Assembly: GCF_042643165.1 (NCBI RefSeq)
Contig: NZ_JBHRSH010000002.1
Coordinates: forward strand, 682,001-746,000
Direction: 5' to 3'
Length of the DNA: 64,000 nt
Source of the DNA: Hyphococcus aureus
Lineage (GTDB): Bacteria; Pseudomonadota; Alphaproteobacteria; Caulobacterales; Parvularculaceae
Part shown: piece after piece, positions 16,946 to 25,291 of the stretch
Position numbering within the stretch: position 1 is the stretch's first letter
Layout of the letters: each line of letters opens with the position of its first letter
Position numbers and translations under genes: made by a program
The notes under the pieces: generated by a model
Databases searched by the model: none
What the model saw: only the letters and a program-made list of their open reading frames with translations
Told to the model about the DNA's origin: nothing

Positions 16946-16974
16946 GTTACCGCGTGGTGACAGGGGCGTGACGG
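16946..16974 (-). promoter_or_regulatory. Pho box upstream of the receptor-phytase genes
   Basis: On the minus strand, CCGTCAC, four bases, CTGTCAC, four bases, CGGTAAC form three 7-mers with an 11-base period (the last weaker). The first two match the PhoB pattern of two CTGTCAY repeats 4 bases apart. They lie 82-99 bases before the receptor ATG, in the right direction for activation. Confidence 0.7.
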
Positions 16975-17102
16975 AAATGTAAAAATGGCCTTCCGGCAGC
17001 GACAGTTTTACACATACAAAAAGAACCACCGCTGTTATGCGCACGGTTTGCGCATGAAGCGCGCTTCAACTAGCATCGCCGCCAACAGTCTGGGAGAAAC
17101 GC

Positions 17103-19055
17103 ATGTCGCACGAAGAAATCATCAAGGTCAGCAAGGCTGCCGCCGCGAACACCCTAACCGACGCCACAAAGGCGAGCGCAATTCGTGCGCAGGCGAAGGA
17201 TGACCCGGATGGTTTCTGGACGGATGTCGCAAAACGTCTCGACTGGTCCAAGCCTTTCACCCGGGTGAAGGATGTTTCTTTTGACGCCAAAGATCTTCAC
17301 ATCAAGTGGTTCGATGACGGTGAATTGAACGCTTGCGTCAACTGTCTCGACCGGCACCTGCCGGAACGCGCCAATGACATCGCGATCATCTGGGAAAGCG
17401 ACGACCCTGCGACCGCGAAACACATCACCTACGCCGAAGCGTTTGAAGAAACCTGCCGCATGGCGAATGTCCTCAAAGCGCGCGGCGTTAAGCGTGGCGA
17501 TCGCGTCGTGATCTACATGCCAATGATCCCTGAGGCCGCCTACGCCATGCTCGCCTGCGCGCGCATCGGCGCCGTCCATTCGGTCGTCTTCGGCGGGTTC
17601 TCCCCGGAAGCGCTGGCGAGCCGCATCGAGGATTGCGGCGCTGTTGCGGTGATCACGGCGGATGAAGGCATGCGCGGCGGCAAGGCCGTGCCCCTGAAGG
17701 CCAATGTCGACAAGGCGCTCGGGCTGAAACAGCACAAAACCGATGTTCGGCTTGTTCTGACTGTGGAGCGCACAAACGCGACCATTCCCATGACGGCCGG
17801 CCGCGACCTCTATTATTACGGCGAAGCGCGCAATGACGTGGCGCCGGAATGTCCTGCCGAAGCGATGAACGCCGAAGACACGCTATTTATTCTGTACACG
17901 TCAGGCTCAACCGGAAAACCGAAAGGCGTGTTGCACACGACTGGCGGTTACCTCACCTATGTGTCCTATACCCATGAGAAAGTGTTCGACTACCGCCTGG
18001 GAGAAATCTTCTGGTGTACGGCGGATGTGGGGTGGGTCACCGGCCACAGCTATATCGTCTACGGGCCGCTCGCCAATGGCGCGACGACACTGATCTTTGA
18101 AGGCGTTCCCACATATCCGGACGCATCGCGCTTCTGGCAGGTGATCGAAAAGCATCAAGTGAACATCTTCTACACGGCGCCGACGGCGCTGCGTGCGCTG
18201 ATGCGCGAAGGCGACGACATGGTGAAGAAGGCTGACCGGTCATCCCTGCGCCTGCTTGGTTCAGTGGGCGAGCCCATCAATCCCGAAGCATGGCTGTGGT
18301 ATTACAATGTCGTTGGCGACGGCAAACATCCCATCGTCGACACCTGGTGGCAGACGGAAACCGGCGGCATCCTCATTTCGCCCCTGCCCGGCGCGACCGA
18401 TCTGAAACCGGGCTCGGCGACCCAGCCCCTGCCCGGCGTGTTCCCGGCGATTGTCGACGCCAACGGAAATTTTCTCGACGGCGCCTGCGAGGGCAATCTC
18501 GTCATCACCGACTCATGGCCCGGTCAGATGCGCACCGTCTACGGCGATCATCAGCGTTTCATCGACACTTACTTCAAGACTTATCCCGGCATGTATTTCA
18601 CCGGCGACGGCGCACGGCGGGACGCCGACGGCTATTACTGGATCACCGGCCGGGTCGACGATGTCATCAATGTCTCCGGCCATCGCATGGGCACGGCGGA
18701 GGTGGAGGCCGCCATTGATGAGCATGACGCCGTCGTCGAGGCCGCCGTCGTCGGCTTTCCTCACGACGTCAAAGGCCAGGGCATTTACGCTTATGTAACC
18801 CTTCTCGCCGGCGTGGAGCCGACGGAGGCCATGGAAAAAGAAATCATCGACGTGGTGCGCCGGGAAATCGGCCCGATCGCCAAGCCCGACCATATCCACT
18901 TCACCCCGGCCCTGCCCAAAACCCGCTCAGGCAAAATCATGCGCCGAATCCTGCGGAAAATCGCCGAAAACGAATTCGGGGCGCTGGGCGACACCTCAAC
19001 CCTGGCGGACCCGAGCGTTGTCGACGCCCTGATTGAAGGCCGTAAAAACCGGTAA
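17103..19055 (+). CDS. acs: Acetyl-CoA synthetase
   Basis: 650 aa, standard length for Acs. ANL-superfamily motifs are clear: the P-loop YTSGSTGKPKGV, WCTADVGWVTGHSY, WWQTETGG, and TGDGARRD in the hinge region. The catalytic and acetylation-controlled lysine is K611 in KTRSGKIMRR. It makes acetyl-CoA from acetate, ATP and CoA in the cytosol, scavenging acetate and feeding the TCA cycle and possibly PHA synthesis. The ATG at 17103 follows GGGAGAAAC. It is divergent from the TonB receptor. An 8-bp inverted repeat (19068-19092) after the stop has no T-run. Confidence 0.97.
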   Translation: MSHEEIIKVSKAAAANTLTDATKASAIRAQAKDDPDGFWTDVAKRLDWSKPFTRVKDVSFDAKDLHIKWFDDGELNACVNCLDRHLPERANDIAIIWESDDPATAKHITYAEAFEETCRMANVLKARGVKRGDRVVIYMPMIPEAAYAMLACARIGAVHSVVFGGFSPEALASRIEDCGAVAVITADEGMRGGKAVPLKANVDKALGLKQHKTDVRLVLTVERTNATIPMTAGRDLYYYGEARNDVAPECPAEAMNAEDTLFILYTSGSTGKPKGVLHTTGGYLTYVSYTHEKVFDYRLGEIFWCTADVGWVTGHSYIVYGPLANGATTLIFEGVPTYPDASRFWQVIEKHQVNIFYTAPTALRALMREGDDMVKKADRSSLRLLGSVGEPINPEAWLWYYNVVGDGKHPIVDTWWQTETGGILISPLPGATDLKPGSATQPLPGVFPAIVDANGNFLDGACEGNLVITDSWPGQMRTVYGDHQRFIDTYFKTYPGMYFTGDGARRDADGYYWITGRVDDVINVSGHRMGTAEVEAAIDEHDAVVEAAVVGFPHDVKGQGIYAYVTLLAGVEPTEAMEKEIIDVVRREIGPIAKPDHIHFTPALPKTRSGKIMRRILRKIAENEFGALGDTSTLADPSVVDALIEGRKNR

Positions 19056-19138
19056 GATTTCCGCAAATCCGGTTTATTCTTAACAAACCGGAAACACCGC
19101 CGATCTAGGGTTCCGGTGACTGCAAGCGGGGACCCTTT

Positions 19139-20650
19139 ATGGCCATGCTCGCCGCCGATTTTTCATCAGCGCGCCGCAGCGACTGGACGCTTCCGGTCGC
19201 CATGTATGGCGCGTATCTGGCTGTCTGCGTCTTTGCGCTGCATCCGACAGCCTTGTCCATGGCGAAGACCTGGCTTTCCTCATCAAGCTATCACCACGGC
19301 GTCGCCGTCGCGCCGCTCGCGCTGTTGATGATCATGACCCGCCCGCGCATCGACCCGGCGACGGGCCCCTTGAGCCTTGTGGCCATTGTCGGCGCCGCGT
19401 TCATATGGCTCGCCGGACGCGCCGCAGGCGTCGCCCTCGTCGAGCAATTTGCATTCGTCACCCTGTTGATCGCAGGCGCCTGGATGATGTTCGGCTCCGG
19501 CGCCGCGAAGCTGTGGGCGCTGCCGCTGCTGTTTCTTTATTTCATGGTTCCCTTTGGCGAGGTGCTGATTCCGTTTCTTCAGATGCTCACCGCCAGCGCC
19601 GTGACGGGCTTGCTCAATTTCCTCGGCGTCGACGCCGTCATTGACGGAACGCTGATCCGCACTGAGGCCGGCTTGTTTGAAATCGCCAAAGCTTGCGCCG
19701 GGCTGAACTTCCTTCTGGCGGCGCTCATGGTCGCCTGCGTTTACGCAAGCCAGACCCTGCACCGTTTCAAAACGCGCATCGCCTTTGTCATGATCGCAGC
19801 CGCAGTGGCCCTGATAGCGAATTTCCTGCGCGCGTTTCTTCTGATCCTGATCGCGACCGTGAGCGACATGCGTTATGCAGTCGGTCCGGATCATTTGCTG
19901 CTGGGGCTGGTCCTCTACGCCGCAGTCTTTTTTATCCTGTTCTGGATCGGCGCGAAGATGCGCAAGCCTCAGGGCGTCGGTTTCGAACATGCGCCAGTGC
20001 GGGCGCGGCGCGCCTGGCGCTTCTCCGTCGCCATGGCGGCGCTTGTTCCAGTGGCTGCCGTCTCAGCTTATGCAGCCTTTTTCATCGATTTTGGCCTCAC
20101 TCTACCCGCACCCCCAAAAGACATATCCCTGAGCGCACCGGGCTGGCGCGTCCTACCTGCGCCACAAAATTGGACCCCTCGACTAAACGCCGACAAAACC
20201 AGTTCGGCGACTTATGAAAAACTTGGCGAGCGGGTTTACGTCTCCTTGGGATATATTGTTCAGGACCGACAGGACCGGGAAATTCTCAACGTACTGAACA
20301 GCGCCGCGGACGGCGATGACTGGCGGAAAATTGCGGACCGGGAAGAAGTGGTTTACCTCTTCGGCGAGTCAAAAGAGATTCCGCTGGAAATCCTGGCGGG
20401 CCCGGACCGCCGCCGTCTACTCGTTATGACCGCCTATTGGCGCGGCGGCGATGTCTACACGAACACATTCGCATTCAAATGGGCGCAGATGATAGACAAG
20501 CTCAAAGGGGTCAATCCGCCAGGCGGGATTATCATGATCGCCGCAGACTATGCGGGCGACCTTTCTGAAGCGCTCACACGTATTCGCAGCTTCACAGCCG
20601 ACATTGAAAGCTTCGCCGAGTGGCAATCCCGAATGAGGCTTGCGCCCTGA
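19139..20650 (+). CDS. xrtA: Exosortase A fused to EpsI domain
   Basis: 503 aa. Residues about 15-280 hold eight or so membrane helices with the exosortase triad: Cys186 (EIAKACAGLNFL), Arg231 (NFLRAF) and His252 (GPDHLLLG). This matches the XrtA/EpsH transpeptidase-like family, which cleaves PEP-CTERM proteins. Residues about 290-503 form a periplasmic EpsI domain (SAPGWRVLPAP ... YRSF-like end), so this is the common XrtA-EpsI fusion. It sits in the inner membrane. The asparagine-synthase-like gene starts 4 bases after its stop, the usual exosortase A neighbour. No protein with a PEP-CTERM tail was seen in the window. Confidence 0.9.
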   Translation: MAMLAADFSSARRSDWTLPVAMYGAYLAVCVFALHPTALSMAKTWLSSSSYHHGVAVAPLALLMIMTRPRIDPATGPLSLVAIVGAAFIWLAGRAAGVALVEQFAFVTLLIAGAWMMFGSGAAKLWALPLLFLYFMVPFGEVLIPFLQMLTASAVTGLLNFLGVDAVIDGTLIRTEAGLFEIAKACAGLNFLLAALMVACVYASQTLHRFKTRIAFVMIAAAVALIANFLRAFLLILIATVSDMRYAVGPDHLLLGLVLYAAVFFILFWIGAKMRKPQGVGFEHAPVRARRAWRFSVAMAALVPVAAVSAYAAFFIDFGLTLPAPPKDISLSAPGWRVLPAPQNWTPRLNADKTSSATYEKLGERVYVSLGYIVQDRQDREILNVLNSAADGDDWRKIADREEVVYLFGESKEIPLEILAGPDRRRLLVMTAYWRGGDVYTNTFAFKWAQMIDKLKGVNPPGGIIMIAADYAGDLSEALTRIRSFTADIESFAEWQSRMRLAP

Positions 20651-20653
20651 TTC

Positions 20654-22534
20654 ATGTGCGGCATTGCAGGCATTTTTGATCTTAACGGCGTTCGCGATAT
20701 CGACCGTGACGCGTTAAAACGGATGACGGATGCGCTCGTCCATCGCGGCCCCGATGGCGAAGGATTTTATTTTGCGCCCGGCGTTGGATTGGGACATCGC
20801 CGTCTCGCCATTATTGACCGCGCCGGCGGCGTCCAGCCTTTTCACACACAAAGCGGCGACATTCTCACTTACAATGGCGAGATCTATAACTTTGAAGCGC
20901 TGACCGCCCGCATGCGCGACAAGGTCTCACTTAAAACACGTTCGGATACGGAAGTTCTGGCGGAAGGCCTCTCGCAAAAAGGCGCCGATTTCCTGCACGA
21001 GTTGCGCGGCATGTTCGCTTTCGGGTTTTACGAGGCCGGCGCGCAACGGCTGACCCTTGCTCGGGACCGTCTTGGCGAACGCCCGCTTTATTACGCGGAA
21101 ACCAGTGACGGTTTTTTGCTGTTCGCGTCGGAGATTGGCTCAATCGCCGCATCTGGTCTTATCGACCTCAGCCTAGACCCGCGCGCCGTCGCTGAGTATT
21201 TCCATTACGGCTATGTGCCGGACCCGAAAGCGATCTATCGCGGAGTCAACAAAGTTCCGCCGGGAAGCTGGATCGCCTTTGAGCGCGGAAAAAGCCCGCG
21301 GCAGGAACGCTATTGGCGCCCGGTTTTCACAAATGGACAGGCTCTCGCCTATGAAGAAGCGGTTGAGATGCTGCGCGCGCGCGTCGATGACGCGGTAAAA
21401 GCGCAGATGGTGTCCGACGTTCCGCTTGGCGCCTTTCTCTCAGGCGGTGTTGATTCAGCCTCTATCGTCTCCGCCATGTCACAAGGGGGCGGCGCTATTA
21501 CCGCTTGCACCACCGGCTTTGACGAAAGCGCATATGATGAGCGCGCCGCCGCCCGTGAGATCGCGGCGAAATTCGGCGCGGTCCATTACGAAGAACAAGC
21601 ACGCGCCGATTCAACAGCCCTCATTGATAGAGTTGCCGCGGCCATGGGAGAGCCCTTCGCCGACGCGTCGGCGCTGCCGTCTTTTCAGGTGGCCGAAATC
21701 GCACGTCGCCATGTCACCGTGGCGCTCACAGGCGATGGCGGCGACGAAATCTTCGCCGGCTATCGCCGGTATCCATTCTTTCTTAGCGAGGAAAAACTCC
21801 GCTGCATGACGCCGGCGCCATTGCGCGCGGCGCTGTTTGGTCCGCTTGGCGCGCTATATCCGAAACTCGACTGGGCGCCGCGCGCCTTGCGCGCCAAGAC
21901 CACCTTTCAGGCGCTGGCGCGCTCATCGGCGCAAGGCTACGCCAATGCAGTCGCTATCAACCTGCCGTCGCGCATCGATGCGCTTCTCAACGCCGACTTC
22001 AAAAGAACGCTTGGAGGGTATCGCCCGTCTTCGCTGATCGAGGACGCGATGGAAAGTTCGGGCGCCGAAGACCCGTTATCACGCGCACAATATGCAGACC
22101 TCATGACTTGGCTGCCGGGGAGAATGTTGGTCAAGGTCGACCGCACCTGCATGGCGCATGGGCTTGAGGCGCGTCCGCCGCTGCTCGATCACAATATCGT
22201 TGAATGGGCGGGCGCTATTCCGGCGGACTACAAACTGCAATACGGACAGGGTAAGCGCATCCTGAAAGACGCTTTCGTCTCACGTCTCGGCGCAGATTAT
22301 GTCGCCCGCAAAAAACAGGGCTTCGCACCACCGCTGCGCCAATGGATGCGACGGGAACACGATAATCCGGCGCTGCGTCTCAACGCATCACAATATTGGC
22401 GCGAGAGCGGGCTTTTCAACGAGAGCGCGGTTGACGCCATGATCCGCGATCACCGCTCCGGCCGATCCGATTGCGCACAGGAATTGTGGAGCATGATCAT
22501 GTTCGATGCCTTCCTGCGCGTGAACCGACCCTAG
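20654..22534 (+). CDS. Asparagine synthase-like amidotransferase, exosortase A-associated
   Basis: 626 aa. It has an N-terminal class II glutamine amidotransferase domain with nucleophile Cys2 (MCGIAGIFDL) and glutamine-site motifs RRLAIID and YNGEIYN. A synthetase domain follows with the PP-loop SGGVDS (GAFLSGGVDSA) and ALTGDGGDEIFAGY. Such amidotransferases accompany xrtA in exopolysaccharide loci, where they probably amidate a uronic acid or similar sugar rather than make asparagine; that role is inferred from neighbourhood. The length matches AsnB. It is tightly coupled to xrtA, and its stop overlaps that of the convergent GNAT gene by 4 bases (CTAG). Confidence 0.88.
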   Translation: MCGIAGIFDLNGVRDIDRDALKRMTDALVHRGPDGEGFYFAPGVGLGHRRLAIIDRAGGVQPFHTQSGDILTYNGEIYNFEALTARMRDKVSLKTRSDTEVLAEGLSQKGADFLHELRGMFAFGFYEAGAQRLTLARDRLGERPLYYAETSDGFLLFASEIGSIAASGLIDLSLDPRAVAEYFHYGYVPDPKAIYRGVNKVPPGSWIAFERGKSPRQERYWRPVFTNGQALAYEEAVEMLRARVDDAVKAQMVSDVPLGAFLSGGVDSASIVSAMSQGGGAITACTTGFDESAYDERAAAREIAAKFGAVHYEEQARADSTALIDRVAAAMGEPFADASALPSFQVAEIARRHVTVALTGDGGDEIFAGYRRYPFFLSEEKLRCMTPAPLRAALFGPLGALYPKLDWAPRALRAKTTFQALARSSAQGYANAVAINLPSRIDALLNADFKRTLGGYRPSSLIEDAMESSGAEDPLSRAQYADLMTWLPGRMLVKVDRTCMAHGLEARPPLLDHNIVEWAGAIPADYKLQYGQGKRILKDAFVSRLGADYVARKKQGFAPPLRQWMRREHDNPALRLNASQYWRESGLFNESAVDAMIRDHRSGRSDCAQELWSMIMFDAFLRVNRP

Positions 22535-23595
22535 CGTTTCAAAAATGACCGCAACTTGTTGCGCCAGGTCGGCCGCTCCAAAACCAGAGATGTTAAAATG
22601 GCGTGGGGCTCGCCCAGGCGCGATTTATAATTCGCCTCACCCGCCAGCAGATCATAAATCTCAAATCCGGCTTTTTGATAATGCTGCGCGGCGAGCGCAT
22701 GAGCGACAAAGCCGGGCGTCATCCGGTTATCATCCTCGAATTTGAAACCGCTCTGGTAATTCATGACTTCCTTGCCATGAACGAAATTATAGAGAACGGC
22801 AATCACTTCGTCGCCAGCCTTTACTTCGAAGAGGTGGCAATCTTCCGGCGCATTTTTCTGAAGACGCTCATGAAAAGCGATCAAATGCGGATTGTCGAAA
22901 ACACTCGTCTTGTTGCGCTCGGCCCAACCGGACTTATGGAGCGCTTTGAGCCGCTCCCAACTCGCGGCTTTTTCTTCTGCGCCGCTCGCAAGCCGGGCGG
23001 ACAAAGGCCCGCGTTCTTCATACAGCCGCAGGGCGCGGCGGATCTTGGATTGTAATGAAGCGCTCAATTTATCCATGAAATCGTCGCCGGAAAGGTCGCA
23101 GCCATAGACCGGCTGTTCATTTAATACCCGGCCCGACATTTCACAAATGGCGGCGGCGGAAAAAACCGCCGACATCATATCGTAGGAAAGATTGCGGAAA
23201 ACAAAGCCGTCTATGTTGCCGGTTTCCTCCATCATCGCACACACGGCGTCACGGCGCAGCTCATGGGATGCTTCAGGCGCGGCGAGAAAGTCTACATATT
23301 CCGCATAGACAGCATCGCGCTGCGCCTCGCCGAATTCATGAAACCAGCTTTCACGAAGGCCAAGCAGCGGCGGCTTGCGCGGCGCAACAGCAAAGGCGCC
23401 CATTAATGCTGGCGAACCATTTTCGCTGGCACAAATCCGGTTCAGCTTCGCGTCAACGGGCGCGCCATCAAGCCAGGATTTCATCCATGCCGGCGAGTGA
23501 AAAAAACTGGGATCGGCCGCACGCGCATAGAGCGCTTCCCATTCGGATAAAAAGGCGGCTCTATCAGTTAACGGCGTTATAACAACTTTAGCCAT
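22531..23595 (-). CDS. FemAB/CelD-like GNAT acyltransferase of the exosortase locus
   Basis: 354 aa with no signal peptide. The middle and C-terminal parts resemble the Acetyltransf_6 (BcsL/CelD-like) fold: SKIRRALRLYEERG near residue 190, HLFEVKAGDEVIAVLYNFVHG, YQSGFKFEDDNRMTPGFVAH and YDLLAGEANYKSRLG. Relatives acylate sugars or transfer amino acids during envelope polysaccharide synthesis in the cytosol. It overlaps the upstream glycosyltransferase gene by 8 bases, so the pair is co-translated. Together with xrtA it suggests an exopolysaccharide-modifying step. The donor and acceptor are unknown. Confidence 0.8.
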   Translation of the reverse strand: MAKVVITPLTDRAAFLSEWEALYARAADPSFFHSPAWMKSWLDGAPVDAKLNRICASENGSPALMGAFAVAPRKPPLLGLRESWFHEFGEAQRDAVYAEYVDFLAAPEASHELRRDAVCAMMEETGNIDGFVFRNLSYDMMSAVFSAAAICEMSGRVLNEQPVYGCDLSGDDFMDKLSASLQSKIRRALRLYEERGPLSARLASGAEEKAASWERLKALHKSGWAERNKTSVFDNPHLIAFHERLQKNAPEDCHLFEVKAGDEVIAVLYNFVHGKEVMNYQSGFKFEDDNRMTPGFVAHALAAQHYQKAGFEIYDLLAGEANYKSRLGEPHAILTSLVLERPTWRNKLRSFLKR

Positions 23596-24718
23596 GACGC
23601 TCCATCACTGAAAGATACAATGTTCGATGCGCCGCGGCCATACGCTCCAATGAAAATGTGTCCTTCGCCTTGCGTTTGTTGGCGCCGCCAATTTCCGCCC
23701 GCACGGTTGGATTTTGCAATAATTGGGCTAGCGCCTGAGCATAAGCCTCATCATCCCCCACCGGCGTGATGAAAGCGCGGTTTGCCTCCGCAACCATCCC
23801 TTCAATATCGCCCACATTCGTCGCGAGCACAGGCAGGCCGGCCGCCATCGCCTCCATCAGGCTTACAGGCGCTTGTTCCGTATCTGATGAGAGGGCGAAA
23901 ATATCGAACCGCGCATAGGCGTCCGCGGCGGCCGATGTCGGCCCCGGCAGGGAAATGCGTTCATCATCTCCGGCAACCTCGCGCAACCGATCCTGCTCCG
24001 GCCCGCCGCCGAAAATCTCCAGCCGGGCTTTGCGCTCCCGATCGGCCGCGATGAAAGCCGAGATCAATCGCGCATAGTTTTTTTCCGGCCTCAAGGCCCC
24101 GAGCGAGCCCACCACAATAGCGTCATTGTGGCCGCGCTTTCCACTTTGCATTTTGTTGAAGTCAACGCCGTTTTCGATCAGGTGAATGGTTTTCAGTTTC
24201 CATAAGTCTCGCGCGGCTTTTTCAAGACCCTGGGACGGGACGACGACATCACTGCGAGAAAGCAAGAGGCGCCGCGCCCGAACCCGCTTCGGCGATTGCC
24301 GGTCGATCCGTTCATCGGGACCAAAACCATCTTCAAAATGGATATGCGCCGCTTTACGTCCGAGCCGGTTTGCGATCACGGCTTCAATCGATCCCCAATT
24401 ATAAGTGCACAAAAGATCCGGCGCCGTTTCCACGATCAGCCGCCGCAATTGCATGATGTTGGAGAGGCTGAAGCCCTGAGACTTTTTCATCGGAAACGGC
24501 GCAAAGTCCGTATTGACTTTGTTGTCGAAAAGGCTGCGCGCCGAGAGGTCCCCGTCAAGGGCGACAATGCGATGCCGGAAGCCGTCCCCGAGTGCGCTGG
24601 CGAGCATCGCAAGCCGCGCCTGCTGGCCGCCAAAGGAAAAGCTCGGGAAAATATGCAGCAGCAGTTTTCCCTGCCCCTGCGGCGTTTCCCGTGCGCCAAT
24701 GTCCCGCCTTTCCTGCAT
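23588..24718 (-). CDS. Glycosyltransferase family 4 protein
   Basis: 376 aa, GT-B fold. The N-terminal Rossmann domain carries FPSFSFGGQQARLAML (the glycine-rich acceptor loop). The C-terminal domain has GSLGALRPEKNYARLISAF, EIFGGGPEQDRL, and the nucleotide-sugar E-x7-E motif in SLMEAMAAGLPVLATNVGD. It resembles the GT4 enzymes that accompany exosortase A loci. It adds a sugar to an exopolysaccharide or lipid-linked precursor at the cytosolic membrane face; the sugar cannot be named. It is upstream of and overlapping the GNAT gene. 68 bases separate its start from the divergent GNAT at 24787. Confidence 0.88.
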   Translation of the reverse strand: MQERRDIGARETPQGQGKLLLHIFPSFSFGGQQARLAMLASALGDGFRHRIVALDGDLSARSLFDNKVNTDFAPFPMKKSQGFSLSNIMQLRRLIVETAPDLLCTYNWGSIEAVIANRLGRKAAHIHFEDGFGPDERIDRQSPKRVRARRLLLSRSDVVVPSQGLEKAARDLWKLKTIHLIENGVDFNKMQSGKRGHNDAIVVGSLGALRPEKNYARLISAFIAADRERKARLEIFGGGPEQDRLREVAGDDERISLPGPTSAAADAYARFDIFALSSDTEQAPVSLMEAMAAGLPVLATNVGDIEGMVAEANRAFITPVGDDEAYAQALAQLLQNPTVRAEIGGANKRKAKDTFSLERMAAAHRTLYLSVMERHG

Positions 24719-24786
24719 TTAGGACATGTGACAGGATTTGTCCCTGGTTCAAATGACTTTAGGCAAAGACGCAGAAAATCCGGCTC

Positions 24787-25281
24787 ATGGGCGATAAAAT
24801 CAACATCCGATGGGAATTGCGCCCGGGCGACCTGGGCCGGATCGCTGCGCTGCACGGAGAAGTCTACGCCGCAGAGCCGGGCTTCCCGGGGGATATGTCA
24901 TTCGAAGCCTATGTGTGCCGGACGCTGTCTGATTTTGTGCTGGAGGACGGAGCAGACGGGCGCGTCTGGCTGGCGGAACGCGGCGACAGGCTCATGGGCT
25001 GCGCCGCCATGATCAACCGCAATGGGCGCGGCCAGTTGCGATGGGTGCTGGCGGCGCGCGAGGCGCGCGGGCTGGGTCTCGGCCGTGATCTTGTCAACCG
25101 CGCAATGGATAACGCGCACGAGCAAGGCTGCTCCGACGTCTATCTGGAAACCACGACGGGGCTTACCGCCTCCATGGCGATTTATGAAAAGCTCGGATTT
25201 GAGATCGTCAGTGAAAAGCCGCTCGATCATTGGAATGCAGACGGCTACAAACAGCTCACCATGGTGAAAGTTTTCAAGTGA
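24787..25281 (+). CDS. GNAT family N-acetyltransferase
   Basis: 164 aa single-domain GNAT. The acetyl-CoA pyrophosphate loop is AREARGLGLGRDLV (R-x-x-G-x-G/A pattern), followed by YLETTTGLTASMAIYEKLGFE, the typical motif B. It resembles the MarR-associated GNAT half of dual proteins, but no MarR domain is present. The substrate is unknown and it is cytosolic. It ends 10 bases before the flavoprotein gene, so the two may be co-transcribed. Confidence 0.88.
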   Translation: MGDKINIRWELRPGDLGRIAALHGEVYAAEPGFPGDMSFEAYVCRTLSDFVLEDGADGRVWLAERGDRLMGCAAMINRNGRGQLRWVLAAREARGLGLGRDLVNRAMDNAHEQGCSDVYLETTTGLTASMAIYEKLGFEIVSEKPLDHWNADGYKQLTMVKVFK

Positions 25282-25291
25282 ACACTAATTC

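Noticed and set aside
24728..24745. Single GTGACAG near the GT4 start
   Set aside because: No second repeat at the 11-base period, so it does not make a Pho box.
24743..24754. GGTTCAAAT-like sequence resembling a tRNA T-arm
   Set aside because: No acceptor stem, anticodon arm or CCA-end fits around it.
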